Shown piece by piece: positions 1 through 12,992 of a stretch of 64,000 bases of DNA. The stretch covers positions 21,612,001 to 21,676,000 of the forward strand of contig JAIVEN010000002.1 of NCBI GenBank assembly GCA_026686845.1, in the 5' to 3' direction. The translations under genes and the position numbers were made by a program. Below the pieces are notes generated by a model. It did no database searches, was not told the origin of the DNA, and saw only the letters and a program-made list of their open reading frames with translations. How positions within the stretch are numbered: the first letter of the stretch is position 1; the number at the start of each line of letters is the position of its first letter. The stretch comes from Adenanthera pavonina. Lineage: Eukaryota > Streptophyta > Magnoliopsida > Fabales > Fabaceae.

Positions 1-1843
1 TCATAGCAAAAATCCTTTGATGAGGATTCCATTTCCAATTCTGATTCCCTCCCAAGGATTCAACTCTTCCAAATAAGATGTAAAAGTTTGAACAATGAGT
101 CAAATTTAATTGTACTGTGTTCGATTATTAATGTAAGTCATCTTCAACTAACTCACCAAAACTAAGTAAAGTTTGTTAAAACATTAAAACTATCTTAAAA
201 TTAATATGATTTCTATCCTTACCTATAATAAATATACAATAAATTCAAATAATTCATTCTCTCTCTTACTCATAAATAAAGTTATTTTGGAAATCAAGCA
301 ATTAATATTTCAAAAACTTATGGAAGGTAACTTATATTTAGGTTCATAAAAAGTTTTTAGAATGTGATTAATAAAAAAGATTGGAGGGGGTATAATTTAC
401 CGCAGGTCTTTTACATTGATTTCTTACATTGATTTTTATTGATATTAGATTAAAACTTCATCGCTTTTCTTTAACCATATGTGTAAGCATTAATATTAAT
501 ATAAAATTGATTATATCTAAAAATTTTAAATTGTCCATTAATACTTAGACCTTAATTGTCCATTAATACTTTTTCTTTATGAACTATGTTACAGTCATAT
601 TCTCTATTGCACCGATGTTTCAAAAAGGAAAACATACTCATATTTAATAAGTATTAGATACAATACTCAGTCATATTGTACTTCACGATATGTATTATAT
701 ATGTATCCTTAGTTTTTAATCTTCAAAAAATTCTAAAATAACTTAAATCTTATAAGAAAATTCAATTTTTAATTTCTTATTTAAAATATATTTATAGTAC
801 TTTTAAAATACTTATTTAAAACTCAAAATTTTTTTATATTTTTTTATCTTTGTTACATTAATTTATTGAATATATATAAATTTTACATGAATATCTCTTA
901 TACCCGTATCCTAAAATTTTATAATTTATTGTATTCAAAGTATCATATTGTGTCATATCCAATACATGTATCTATACTGTGCATCATCTGTCATAATAAC
1001 GTACGCATAGAATCATTCAAAGTATAAATTAGTTTAAATAAGGTGATAAAAATAGAGATAAAACTCAAACTTACTTAACTTGCTAAAATAAAAATGAGTT
1101 TTCATTCTTGTTTTTTTCTTTTTTCACTTTACTGACGAGCATTTTAAGTCATTTAAATTTTTATTAAGATATGCTTATAAAAAAAGTACTACTTTGTTTT
1201 TATTTTTATGCGGTTCATTGATAATTTTTAATTACTTTTTATTTTTGAAAAATAAAATTATTTATTGATTTAATTTAAAAAATATTTTGACAAACTAAAT
1301 TAAAAAAATTAGTCATCTTCTAACAATTGAAAACAATAACTTACTATTTTTCAAGGTTTTAGAAATTATTGAGACTTTTTTTCCATTAAAATATTATTTT
1401 ATTACAATATAATACAAAATACATCACCATAACGAGCATCAACAAAACCATAACAAATTAAACTCACAGTAAGCATACCACCCAGTATAGAGCAACAATA
1501 CAAGCCATAACAACACCAACACAAAAATGCAACAACATAACCCTAAATGACAACACACAAACACTTCCACCAACAGAATAACTAAGCAACATAATAAATA
1601 CACAAGATCTTCAACTACAACTAAGACTACTCAGCCAACTCCAACTCTCATTATTATTATTATTATTTGCAAGCCACAAGTGAGAATTTAAATTTGACTT
1701 ATAATTTTGCATATGTAGGAAATGTAAATTGATACTGTTGGTAAGGATACAAATTTTATCTCACAAGGATGAGAGTTCAAATTCTACTATTAATGTAAGG
1801 ATTTCATTGATAAATAATTTGTAAATACTTCTATAAGTTCTTT
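1..1843. other. AT-rich intergenic DNA
   Basis: No supported gene. The stretch is strongly AT-rich with short poly-A and poly-T runs and a small (TTA)n microsatellite at about 1650-1667. A run at about 1420-1620 is rich in CA and AAC words and poor in G, but it has no reading frame or repeat boundary that I can define. Confidence 0.6.
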
Positions 1844-2071
1844 TCAAGTCATAAGACCTATCTTGATCCTAGTAAACTCTTGGAACTTAATCCACCTAAA
1901 CTTTCTTCTATCAAAATCAAAAGAAAAAAGAAAATTCCGTACATGTAAAATATCTCTCAATACTAGTTCACTCAACCAACCACATCCTCCAGCTCTATTA
2001 TTTTTTTGAAGTGCATCAAATATCAATGTACAATTAGTTTCAATCCAAATATTCTTATGGACTTTCTCCAT
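1844..2071 (-). pseudogene. LINE-type RNase H domain fragment
   Basis: A 75-residue open frame reads like the middle of the plant RNase H-like (RVT_3) domain found at the C-terminus of non-LTR retrotransposons and in stand-alone derivatives. Visible are the strand carrying WIETNC (the family usually has an acidic ExD pair here), a helix FDALQKNN, then GWLSELVLRDI and a following beta-strand. The Asp that normally follows the ET pair is Asn. The usual R-x-x-N-x-x-A segment is missing or altered. It is a short relic with no other LINE parts next to it. The call rests on pattern resemblance only. Confidence 0.4.
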
Positions 2072-2629
2072 GACACTTAAATTTTCGGAGTAAGTATTTA
2101 TTACTCAACATCTGCCCATCAGAATACTCATAGATAAAGTTGTCTGACTAAATATCATTCAAATCCATCGAGTCTCCATTAAAGTTGAAAAGAGGGCTGA
2201 GAAAATAGGAGAATAAATTATAGGAAATGTCGCACCCGGAAAAATGTGACAAAAGAAAAAAAGAGAACAAATCGGATTTCGAATGAAAACCGACTTGTGA
2301 GGAGTCGCCACCAAAATTTTGAGGAAAATCTTAGGAAACTGAATTGAAGAGGAAAGGATGGTCTGCGTAATTGGAGTTGGATTCAAGAATCGATTGTGCG
2401 TGGGGAAGGTGTTAGGCACCCCACAACACCCGTTCTTAGGAACGATTATCTTACGTTGATTGTGTAACTTAATATGGCTTTAAAATATATTTTGATTTTC
2501 CTTTCATAATTCACATGCAAAAAAATGGGTGGAGAAAAAAGAAATTAAGAAAGTTTAAAAAAATAGAATAAAGAAAATAAATTAACTTAGGAATTAAGGA
2601 GATTTAAAAAATGACGAAAAAGGGATTTA

Positions 2630-2805
2630 AGAAAATAAATTGAAAAATATTTATTAAATTAAGGGAAAAAATACCAAATAAATCAGAAAATATTTATTTA
2701 TTTACAAAGGCGGACTTGGAAAGATAAATTGGTGAATATTTATTAAATTAAGGAAAAAACACTAAATAAATCAGAAACTATTTATTTATTTACAAAGGCG
2801 GACTT
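2630..2805. repeat. Two-copy tandem repeat, 88-bp period
   Basis: Two near-identical units each contain AATATTTATTAAATTAAGG, then AAATAAATCAGAAA, and finish with CAAAGGCGGACTT. The last word occurs at 2705-2717 and again at 2793-2805, giving a period of 88 bp. The duplication is inside the solo LTR. Confidence 0.85.
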
Positions 2806-4799
2806 GACCCAGGATCAGAGCCTGGGGCCTACGTACCCTGCGATGGGGATCAAAGTCCACGTAGTTCGGGATAGAAATGCTTGTCTGTTTGTGGACATTT
2901 CTTTAATTTTAATTTTTTTTGTGTAATTTCGTAATAAGAGAAAGTTGATTGAAAATAATTCACCTTTTTGCAATCAAAACGATTTTCTGATATTGAGTTG
3001 GTGTGTTTTAATTTGTAAAAGATAATTCAATTCTGCTTACTTACTCTTATTTTATTTTGTTTGAAAATATATTTTTCTTCTTTGATTTTTAAAAATGTTT
3101 TTATTTGATATTTAACTTCTGAAAAACCATTGCATTTTTATTCTTTTATTTTTATTTTTTTTTCTTTTATACTTTTGAAATTTTTTCCAAATAAAGAAAA
3201 TCAATCTACCTATTGCAGACTCACAGTCACGTTCGATAGATCAATTCCTTAATTACCTGCAGAAGTTCTAAACCTCGCGGTACAAAGGTTTTATTACATT
3301 TCAAAAATAATTTTATTAGATATTTTAAAATAAAATTTGAAAAACTTGTCACATTATTTTATTTTTTAAATATAGTTATTTTCTTAAAAGAAAGTTGTTT
3401 AACTGATATATCTACGCGGATTCACTATCTCACGCGACAAATTCAGTAAACCCAAATATCTGCGTGGGTTCCAAAAACCTTACGTTGTGTGGTTATTAAA
3501 TTAATTATTTCTTTTTATTATTATTATTATTATTATTAGTAAAATCGCTAAATATCGTTATTTTGTTTAAAGCGTTTTGAAATCTATAGAAGTTTACGCA
3601 ATAAGAATTTATTTATTTATTTTCACCTAAAAATATGATGGAAGGGTCATTGGGACCTATTATTATAATTAAGCGCTGTTAGTACACTCGTACAGCCCCG
3701 CAGGCTTATACAGTGTAATTATTTTAAGAATTTGCGAAAGTTCTAGAAACCTTCGTGACCAATTTTTAAAATCAAACAAGAAGAATATGCATTACAAAAA
3801 AAGTATTTACAAACCTATATGATTTTGTGAGGGTGTGTGTTACTCTGCAAACTCAAACATCTTAGACACAAAAATAAGATGATTAGATGCAAACTCTGAT
3901 GTCTTCCCTTTTGTCTCAAAGTTGATAGCTTCCATTTTCCATGCTTGGCTTCATGCTTCCGTGCCTGCCTTGGTGTTCCTCCCTTGCCAGTGATGAGGAC
4001 GACTCACTCTTTTCAAGCTTGATCTCACGCTCCCATGGTGCTCGCAAGAAAATAAAAGGGTGTTATTCCTCTTAAAATTTGGGACAAGAAAACGAAATAA
4101 TTCCTTTTAAAGGAACAAAGATCACATGCTAATAAGAAAGTATATGTATAATAGGTCCCAATGACCTCTCTCTCCAAAATTTTATTTTCCCTTTGAAAAC
4201 CAAACCTTCATTACAGAAATCCAAACATCCTAAAACATCATAATCGACCTAAACTAATGACCAGAACGCCATCCTTTCCATTCACAAGGACTTTGAACCT
4301 ATTATGAGTTCAGAGTAAAATCACAATACAAACAACACCTAAGGCGAATTCCTAAAAAATGCTATGGGTGAGAGGGGCACAAAGTGCAAATGTTCTTGAT
4401 GTTATTAAGTATGTTTGATGTAGCCAGTAAATGGTTTCCACCTGTATTTGGCCAGACACAATGGAACAGGGAGAAGTTTCAAATTACATGCACGAATCTC
4501 ATCTAGGCATTACATCAAACACTCGATAGGCACACATCTCAGCATATGACAAATTCTATTCTTCCATTTTTGCTACCCCACAACCAATAACACTCTAACA
4601 TAGAATCTCGCAGATAAAGCATCCAACCCACTCAGAACTACAGAGAATCAAATAAAAATGGAGAATTTAAATTTCAAAGCTTGAGTTACTTGAATGACTA
4701 GAAAGCAATGAAACTTGCCACCGATTCATTTGAAGCATGACACCATATAAACAAAGAAAGCGCAAAGCAAAAGCATAGAAAATAGTCATTAGTTATAAG

Positions 4800-5998
4800 G
4801 CAGCAGGAATGGAAGAATGTTACCTCGGACTTCATTTGTGTTCCCCTCTGTTTTCGGTTCAGATCCCTGTTCAACTTCATGCTTCTCCTTTTCGGACCTT
4901 GCTCAACCTCCGTGGCCTCCTTTTCTGGTTCATACCCCCTCGGCTCTGGTTCATACCCCCTCGGATTTGGTTCTTGAGCTCGCATTCCCTTGGCTTCACG
5001 GATCTTCGGCCTCTAGGATTTCTCTCGAACTCCAGCCCCTCTCGTGGATCCCTCTCGCTCTTGATTTTTTTTTAACTCTCTCGGCCTCTGGTTTTCTCAC
5101 GGCTCTCCTCCGCCCCCAGAAATTTGGACTCTCGGGATTTCAGCTCCACCTTCCTCCCCTCGGTCTGGACTACCTCGGCTTCTTTCAGCTTCGCAGTTTT
5201 CCTTCAGTTCCTCGGCTCCTCGGGTTCTTCATGTATCATCGCCCTCTCTGTTCTCTCGGTCCCCCCTCCTCTATTTTTTTTCGGTGCCTCCAGCTTCCCC
5301 CCCCCCCCCCGGTTCACGTTCGTGCTCTGCTCCCTCTGTTTTTGGTTCAGGTTGAAGTTTTTTCTCGCCCTCCTCCATTTTTTGGTTCCTCCGTTCTTCA
5401 TCTCGGTCTCGGTCTCGGTCTCCCTCCACCTTGAGCTTCTGGTTTTTCCTCTCTCGGTTCAGTCTTCCTTCTTCCGGTCTCCCTTAGTTTTTTCTTTCGA
5501 GTTTGCTGCCTCTCCTCTCAATCTCAGTCCCTTGGTTCTCACCCGCGGCTCCTCCCTTTTTCGGTTCCTCTCCGGTTGCTTCCTCTCTCATCCGCGGCTC
5601 CTTTGTTTTTTTTCTCTCTGGGCCTCCGTGGAGTCTCCTTCCTCCGCCCCAAAAATCCCCCCTTTCTCGCGGCGTCCCCTTCCTTTTATCCCCATCGTCC
5701 ATTCTTCACTCCCTCTGCTTTTCAAACGGTTTCATGCACGCCTCAGCTCCTTCGCCCAGATTGCTTTTCGTTCTTTTGTATCCAGCTTTTTCAGTTCACG
5801 CGTGCTCTGCCTCCCGTGTTCCCCTCGGTTTTTTCCTTTCTCGCGGCCGTGTCTCCCTCTGCTCCGTGTCTCCTGCCGCTTGCCTCTTCGGGCTGCCTGC
5901 TGCCCTAATTATTTGGGGCATAGGCCTTTTGGGTCCAAGTCCACAAGCCCTCAATTGGGCTTGTGGTATCTTGGGCCCAAACACCTCCTCTTTTTCCA
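4800..5998 (+). other. Pyrimidine-rich, GC-rich tract inside the LTR
   Basis: About 1.2 kb of the plus strand is dominated by C and T (many CTCGG, CTCC and TTC words) and is far more GC-rich than its surroundings. Two or three plus-strand frames stay open for 200-300 codons at once and encode only Ser/Leu/Pro/Phe-rich sequence. Because all three stop codons need purines, open frames are expected here by chance. I do not call a protein. Tracts like this occur in long plant LTRs. Confidence 0.6.
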
Positions 5999-6299
5999 TT
6001 TTTTTTTTCAGTTTTAGTTCTTTTTTTTTTATTTTCTTTTCTTTTTTCCTTTTTTATTATTATTATTTTTTTGTCATTTTGTTTCTTCCTTTTTTTTTTT
6101 GTGTTGAAATTTTAGATTTCAAATTCTAGAAGGAAGAAATTGGATTCAAAGAACATTTTTAGATTTTTGGACAATTTACTTTTATCTTGAAATTAAATCA
6201 TTAATTTCCCTAAAAGGGGATTTTGTTTTATTTTTGTGCTTTTCTTTTTCCAATTTTTATAGTTTTTTTTAAATGCCCGGACAAAATGGAGTGTTCACA

Positions 6300-7480
6300 G
6301 GGAATGTGAATTTATTTTTATAAGAATTAATAAAGCAATATTTATTTATTTATTTAAAAATGAATGAAAAGGAAAAATCGATGGCCATATCACATAGTTT
6401 TTCAAAAAAAATCACATAATAGATAAATATATCTTTGTCATGTCAAATATAAATTTAAATAAAAAATCATTGTAGTAATTGTTGGTGAGAATGGATCTTT
6501 GAAGTGTAAAAAAAGAGAAGAATAGAGAGAAAGTTATGCACAAGTTTTTAAGGTTTTGACAACACTTTCTTTTAAACTTAATTCGCCTCCATTAGTTTTC
6601 AAATTTTGTGTGCAACTTGGGTTAGTGGCGAATTTCCTTTAAGATGTAATGAAGACCCTTGAATAGGTATTGCACTTCCAAAACTCAAATCTTAACAATA
6701 ATGACTTTTATAAAGTGATAATTTACTTTTTATCCTCCAAAAAATAAAGGCAAATAAGTTTATATATGTTGAAAGATATGTGGATGAGTGAATGATGGAA
6801 TGATCGAAAATTATAGGTTATTTATGGTGAGTAAGAATGCAACTTTTGAAGCAATATGACTCTTTTAATAGAAAAACAGATACATTAACTAATGTATGTA
6901 TCAATGTATGCAAATTGTAATGATTCATGAATTTAGGCAAAAATTATTTTCTTTCATGTTTCATAAACCTCGTGACTTTTTCATAAATTATTTTAAAAGT
7001 TATAATTAATTCATAAATTTTTTCACTAATACCAAGAGATACCTCTTCATTTTGAAAAATTTCTCACAATAATAACAACAAACTCAGAAATTGATAAATA
7101 AGTTCTATATTAGATAATATACTCATATGTACGGGAAAGTGGAGCAGATGACAATGGGCTAAAGATTAAATGGAAGCCTTCAAAAGCATTAAGTGTAAAG
7201 CAACTGTTTCTTAGATCTGATCACTTCAGTTTTCATCAAGTTATTACGACATCACACTAACTAAAGAAATTATTCGAGTGTTTAAATCATTCCAAACACA
7301 GTAACAAACCCTAGCTTCTTGGGTAATGCCATGTTTGTTCATGCAACGTCTGAGTCCAAACAGTCTGAACAAAAATTCAAGCTGAATTATCTCTTGTAAT
7401 TCTATCCAAGTCCAATTGTTTCCAGAGCATTAGCAAAACATAGATAAACTACCACTAGTAGTTGAGTTGAGTAGTGGGGG
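6300..7480. other. AT-rich intergenic DNA
   Basis: No gene, RNA gene or bounded repeat that I can support. It contains short poly-A and poly-T tracts and low-complexity AT sequence only. Confidence 0.55.
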
Positions 7481-7690
7481 ACTTATGGATTTAGGAGGGG
7501 AAAGGAGAGGTCAAACCCCGGCCTCCCCCCCCTCCACCCCCACCCCCACCCCCAGAAAAAAAAAATAATATAAATATTAATAATGTATTTGGAATTTATT
7601 TATGTGGTAGATGAAAGACGAAGAACTCGCCCTTATCAATTCCCCCCACCCCTCCCTCCCTCTCAACACCAAAAAAAAAAAAATACACCC
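7481..7690. repeat. G-rich then C-rich block, possible hAT left end
   Basis: AGTAGTGGGGGACTTATGG is followed by a G-rich and then a strongly C-rich block (poly-C and CCCCCA units), with a second C-rich block near 7640. This order resembles the terminal region of plant hAT elements of the TTF-zinc-finger type, which begin with a word like CAGTGGTGGAGCCAGGATTT. It lies about 1 kb upstream of the transposase relic and could be its left terminus. No matching right terminus or 8-bp target duplication was found, so this stays tentative. Confidence 0.3.
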
Positions 7691-8679
7691 CACTAACTAC
7701 AGCCTTATTGTCACCCAATTAGCTGCGAGATGAATGCCTGTATTAATAAGGAATATTAAACATTTTTCCTTTTTCATATAAAATTATTTATTAAAAAGAT
7801 ATATTATCATTTAAAAAGATAACATTATAAACTTATATTATCATTTAAAACAAAAAAGTGCATATTTAATATTTTTTTAGTCATATGAGAGACTTTCAGC
7901 ATTCTTCTCTTTGTTCGATATTCAATGTGTCCTTCTTCTATCATTTCAATCTCTTCATCAACTCTCATTTTGTCTTAGGCAGTTGAACTCTTGACACGTT
8001 CTCATCCAATCCAAATATTATTATATTAAGAAATCATTTTATCCTTTTGTGTAATTGTACTTGTGCAAATTTCTTCAATGTTTTTTTCAATTTGTCCTTA
8101 AGAGTGCAGTACAAGAGTTTCGTGATATTAAAGCTCCATTGGCAACAACGGAAGAGATAGTTTCCAATTTGTCCTTCTTCACAAGGTTCAGATTTGAAAC
8201 TCTAAAAATTATATTTTTAATTTTAAATTCGATAAGATGCATCTTATTTATTTTCACTATTTAGGTATAGTTTTTTTTTACTTGGTGTATAATTCCTGAT
8301 TATCCATTGATTGTTGACCTAGTTTAAATTAATTTTAGAGTATTTTTTATTTTTTGCTGACTAATTATGAATTTAATTAGTTAGTTAAGTTCTGTTCTCA
8401 ATTTTAGGATAATTATTTTTGTTATTATTATGATAATATAAGATAATATTTCATTATGGGAAAGGTCAAGACTATTGACAATTTTTTCAGTAGAAAAGCT
8501 TCTCAAACTAATGAGGCTAGTCAGTCAGCTCATTTTCATTTAGACTCCCCAAAGTTGATTAATGATGAAGAACCTCAAATTAAAGTGTCAAGAGTAAAAA
8601 AGAAAGAAATTGATATTGGTTTATTAGAAAGAGATCCAGGAAAGAAAGTTCCAATTTAGGAACATTATGTTGAAGAATG

Positions 8680-10759
8680 TGTTAGGTTTAATACAATTGG
8701 TATTAGTTTTAATGTCAATAAAAATTAACATAATCTGAACTTGTAGTACATAACAAGTTTTGATGATGATTTGTATTTCAACTTGTGTTTTAGTATGTGC
8801 TTAAAACAACTCTAGACATTTATCCTTACTGGTACAACCTCCCAAATAGGGTGAGAAGAATTGTGGGAGAATTTTTCTTTAAATCTTTTTGTTGATGTCG
8901 AATAGGAGAGAAGTTGTGTGAAAAATATGTTGTGCTTAATATGAAACTATCTGAAATGAACTACATTATATTTGCTAATTATCATTAAATATATTTTTTA
9001 CTAGTGATTTGTCATCATCAAAAAGGGAAAGATTGTTAGATTTAATATAATATAAGTTTTGATGATGATAAAGGTTGAGTATTAAGGAACAAATACATCA
9101 TATTTGTCTAACATATATTTTTTTTTCCTAAAAGAAGTAAAATATACATTAGCATATGTTTAATTGTATTTATAATGCATATATTATATTGTGCTTTTAT
9201 AATTTATAATACAATATGGATATATAAATTGGATTAATTACATTATTTGTAAGTGTAATATATTAAATATATAATTGTCTAAGAAGGAAGAGTAAGTATT
9301 AGAATAAAGAAAGGAAAATTAACATCATGTCTCACTCAAAGAAGAAGAAGAGAAATAATGCTCTAAGAATTAAAGATCAAAAGGGAGCACCAAGAATAGG
9401 AATAACCAAGTGAAAGTATAGTTTAATTTTTGAAGACCTAACTATTAGATATATTTTGTTTTTACTTAGGTCTTAAGGTGATTTAATCTTTGAAATTTAC
9501 TTAATCTTGTTACCATATTTCTTAAATGAGTTAAATTAAGTAAATTTGACATTAGTATGTGTTAAAGTTGAGATATATTGGCTAACAGACAAATTTTTCT
9601 ATTTGTCTCATTCTTATTCTGTGCAAAATTCACACTTTGCTTATTGAAATTTGAAGTTACGAAAGTTTTATCTTAGATAGATGAATTTTGTTTCTGAAAT
9701 TTGAATTTTGAACTAAGTATAATTAGTGAAAGTGTGCAAAATTCATATGAAACTTAGTTAAATTTTGACTGTTGATGAAATTCAAAGTGAATTCAAAGTT
9801 ACAGCCTCTAACAAATGAACTTTGAGCTTCAAAGTGCGAACTTCGAAATGAAAAATTTTGTGTTTTGTTGGAATAAGCTTCAAAGTCATAGCCTCTAATA
9901 AATGAATTTTGAGTGCATTATGAAAACTTGAATCAACTATTCAAACCCAACAGACGTACTTCCAATATGAAAATTTACACAAACTATCATGAGATATCTT
10001 TTGCAAACTCGAAATTCAAATGTCACTTAATAATAGATAAAGTTTAAAATTCAACATTAAACACATAATTATGCTGACTCTATAAAATTCGTCTATTGAG
10101 TCCCAAAGTTTGAATATTGGTATATCAGACGCATTTAATAAGGTTATTGAATAGCTCTTTTTGCAGAATAACAGTTAGAACCTGTGTCTAACGGATAGAT
10201 CTTGTGTCTAACGATTAATTAAGCCACAAATTATAAATAGAATTTTACTTGAACTTATGGGTAACGAATTTAAATGAGTTATGTGCCAAAATGCTGCTGC
10301 AATGGATAAAATCATCTTGTGTGAGTATTCAAAGCTAAAACAACCTCATTAGAATGAGTTTCAATATATTATCCACTCTTAATGAGAGTTTCTATTCTAT
10401 AATATTTCTTTCTACAATTTCTAGGTAGAATTTTAGTGTGAAGAAACACTAAAGGAATTATACATCTTATAAGGGTGTTGAGAGAGTGACTTCACAAGTG
10501 TTTAGTTAAACTTGTAGGATATAGTGAAAATTTCAAATGGTGACTTGAGGACTGGATGTAGACTAAGTGGTTTAAGCTAAACCAGTATAAATTCTTGTGT
10601 CTTTTTTTTTCATCTTCTCATTTTATCTATCTACTTTATCATACTCTGTTCATTCATGTTCTGCTGCAACATTTAATGAAATTTGGTTGTACTTCAAAAG
10701 AGACGAAAATCTTGCATCACTCAATTCATCCCCCTCTTGGATGACCAGCTAACCTAACA
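8680..10759 (+). mobile_element. Internally deleted copia element inside the hAT gene
   Basis: The insert starts TGTTAGGTTTAATAC and ends AGCTAACCTAACA, matching 9-bp terminal inverted repeats (TGTTAGGTT/AACCTAACA). It interrupts the hAT reading frame between EHYVEEC and DKICHAY. About 8680-8783 resembles the start of an LTR. A purine tract follows at 9020-9033, and a second, complete LTR begins at 9034. This order (LTR start, internal remnant, polypurine tract, 3' LTR) indicates a copia element that lost the rest of its 5' LTR and nearly all of its interior. The word TTTGTCATCATCAAAAAGG before the tract is common in SIRE/Maximus-type copia elements. The target duplication is decayed (GAATG against AAATA). 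Confidence 0.7.
9034..10759 (+). repeat. Copia 3' LTR, about 1.73 kb
   Basis: Begins TGTTAGATTTAATATAATA directly after the polypurine tract and ends CTAACCTAACA. Its first 40 bp match the truncated first LTR at 8680 (both contain AGTTTTGATGATGAT). Near its end it has ATTCATCCCCCTCTTGGATG, a wording typical of the 3' end of SIRE-like copia LTRs. No coding potential. Confidence 0.65.
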
Positions 10760-12992
10760 AAATATGATAAAATTTGTCATGCTTATATCAAATTAGGACC
10801 ATATCACCCTCCTTTAACAAAATTTCCAGCTTCTAATGGACCACGTCCTCGTCATTTTAATGTTTCTTGGTTTAAAAAGTTTCTAGATTGGTTAAAATAT
10901 TCATCCACATTAGATGCTGTTTTTTGTTTGCCTTGTTACTTATTTAGTGATTGTCCCCAAAACGATGGAAAAGATGCATTTACAATGCAAGGATTTCAAT
11001 CTTGGAAGAAACTTAATGATGGAGTTAATTGTCCATTTCTTTCCCATGTTGGAATTGCTCCTAATTCACCTTATAATAATTGTGTGCAATGTTGCAATAC
11101 TTTGATGGCTCATGTCCCAACATATAGAAAAAGTTTCTCACAGACAAAATTCTCAAGCTATTGCAAACAATAGATTGAAGACTTTTATTGATGTAGTTCG
11201 ATGGCTTACTTTCCAAGCATGTGCATTAAGAGATAATGATAAAAGCACTAACTCTTTAACTAGACGAAACTTTATTCAATTGATACAACTATTAGCATCA
11301 TACAATCCGAATGTTGCTAATGTTGTCTTAGAAATTGCACCCATAAATGCTCAGTATATTTCACCTAGCATTCAGAAAGAAATCTTGTTTATCTTTGCTA
11401 GATAATTCGTGAGGAGAATGGTGATTCTAAGTCTTGTCTTATCATTGATGAGGCGAGGGATGACTAAAAAAGAGAGCAAATGGCTATAGTTTTGAGATTT
11501 GTGGAAAAAGATAGCTATGTTAAAGAAAGATTCTTTGATCTTGTTAATGTTTTAGATACTTCAGCATTAACATTGAAAAATGAAATAGAATATGTTCTTT
11601 CTCGCCACAATCCTAGTGTTGAAAATCTTTGTGGTCAAGGATATGATAGAACAAGTAGTATGTGTGGTCAATGGAATGGTTTGCAAGCTTTATTTTTAAG
11701 AGATTGTCCTTATGCATATTATATTCATTGTGTTGCTCACCATTTGTAGTTGGTATTAGTTGTTGTAGCTAGAGAAATTAGTCCAATTCATCACTTTTTC
11801 AAAAAGTTATAATTGATTGTCAATTATATGATTGTTTCTCCAAAGCTCCATGACCAACTAAGAGTTGCTCAATCTATTCATCTTGCAAGTCAAATTGCTA
11901 ATAATGAGGTAGAAACAGGTAGTGGACACAACCAAATAGGCACTTTGCAATGAGTTGGAGATATACCAAATAGACACTTTGCAATGAGTTGGAGATACTA
12001 GATGGAGTTCATATTTAAAATTTATTCAAAGTTTATTTTTTAACTTTATGCCTACATATGAAGTTCTTAAAAAGAATAGTAAGAAGGTAATTATTATCTT
12101 CATGGGGAAGCAGAAGTTACTCTTGATGCTATGATGTCTTTTTATTTTATCTTCATTTTGCATCTTATGAGAGATATTTTGCTAAAAGTCATGATCTTTG
12201 TCAAGCTTTGCAGCCTATGGATCAAGATATGTTGAATGCTATGACTTTGGTATCTTCTACTAAAATGTTGCTTCAAAAAAATGGGAGGATGTGGCTGGGA
12301 AAATTTTATAAAGGAAGTTAATCTTGTTGTACAAAACATGATATGGATGTTCCAAACATAAGTTATCTCTATATTCCTGGAAGAGGTAGATGCCGTTCAA
12401 ATGTTGAATATGTTTCAGTTGAACATCATTATTATATTAATTTGTTTATTAGTACTATAGATACTCATATGCAAGAGACGAATAATAGATTCAATGACAC
12501 TATAATGGAATTATTGACTTAGTTTAGCTTTGAATCCAAGATATGATTATAAATCATTCAATGTTGATTATCTTTTGAAATTTGGCAGCAAAATTTTATC
12601 CAGGTGATTATACAAAACAAGAAATGTTACATCTTAAAATACAAGTACAACATTATAACCTTGACATTTCATACCATCCTAATTTCAAAGACTTTACATC
12701 AATCTCCCCATTATGCCAATGATTAAAGAAAACAAGAAAATGTGATACTTTTCATTTGATTGATTATTTACTTCACCTATTATTAACTCTTCCGATCTCA
12801 AGTGCAACAAGTTAAAGGTCATTTTCAGCTATAAATATCATAAAAAGTAAACTCATTAATAAAATGGAAGATGATTTTCTTGCATATTCCTTGGTGACAT
12901 ATATTGAGAAAGAAATAGCTCAAAAACTTGACATAAACTTAATCATAGATGGGTTTTATAACATGAAAGTCATGAAAGAATGCCGAGCTTAA

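Larger units (their letters stand above)
2228..6299 (+). mobile_element. Solo LTR, Tat/Ogre-type Ty3-gypsy
   Basis: The left end begins TGTCGCACCCGG. Just inside lies the GTCGCCACC and GGTGTTAGGCACCCC wording typical of large plant Ogre/Tat LTRs. The right end reads CCCGGACAAAATGGAGTGTT followed by CACA, again the usual Ogre LTR terminus. No primer-binding site or polyprotein follows the right end, so this looks like a 4.07-kb solo LTR left by recombination between the two LTRs. Flanks GGAAA (2223-2227) and GGGAA (6300-6304) could be a 5-bp target duplication with one mismatch. Inside are an 88-bp tandem duplication, a (TTA)n run near 3516-3538 and a pyrimidine-rich segment. Family assignment is from recognised LTR wording, not from an alignment. 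Confidence 0.65.
8456..12992 (+). pseudogene. Decayed hAT transposase (TTF-type zinc finger family)
   Basis: The 5' part (8456-8659) encodes IDNFFSRK and LERDPGKK, typical of the N-terminus of TTF-zinc-finger/hAT-dimerisation proteins. After a retroelement insertion the frame resumes near 10761 with HAYIKLGPYHPP, then FCLPCYLFS and FTMQGFQSWKKL. The catalytic region follows: LIIDEARD (first acidic residue), QMAIVLRFV, and CGQGYDRTSSMCGQWNG (second acidic residue), then CVAHHL. The hAT C-terminal dimerisation region is recognisable near 12860-12960 (DDFLAYSLVTYIEKEIAQ). Several in-frame stops (near 11403, 11467, 11747 and 11810) and frame changes show it is dead. The lesions point to a relic, not a domesticated gene. 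Codons are AT-rich like the surroundings. Confidence 0.85.

Noticed and set aside
4809..6129. Overlapping plus-strand open frames of 88-297 codons
   Set aside because: They lie in a CT-rich tract of a solo LTR where stop codons are rare by composition. Products are Ser/Leu/Pro/Phe low complexity and no family is recognisable.
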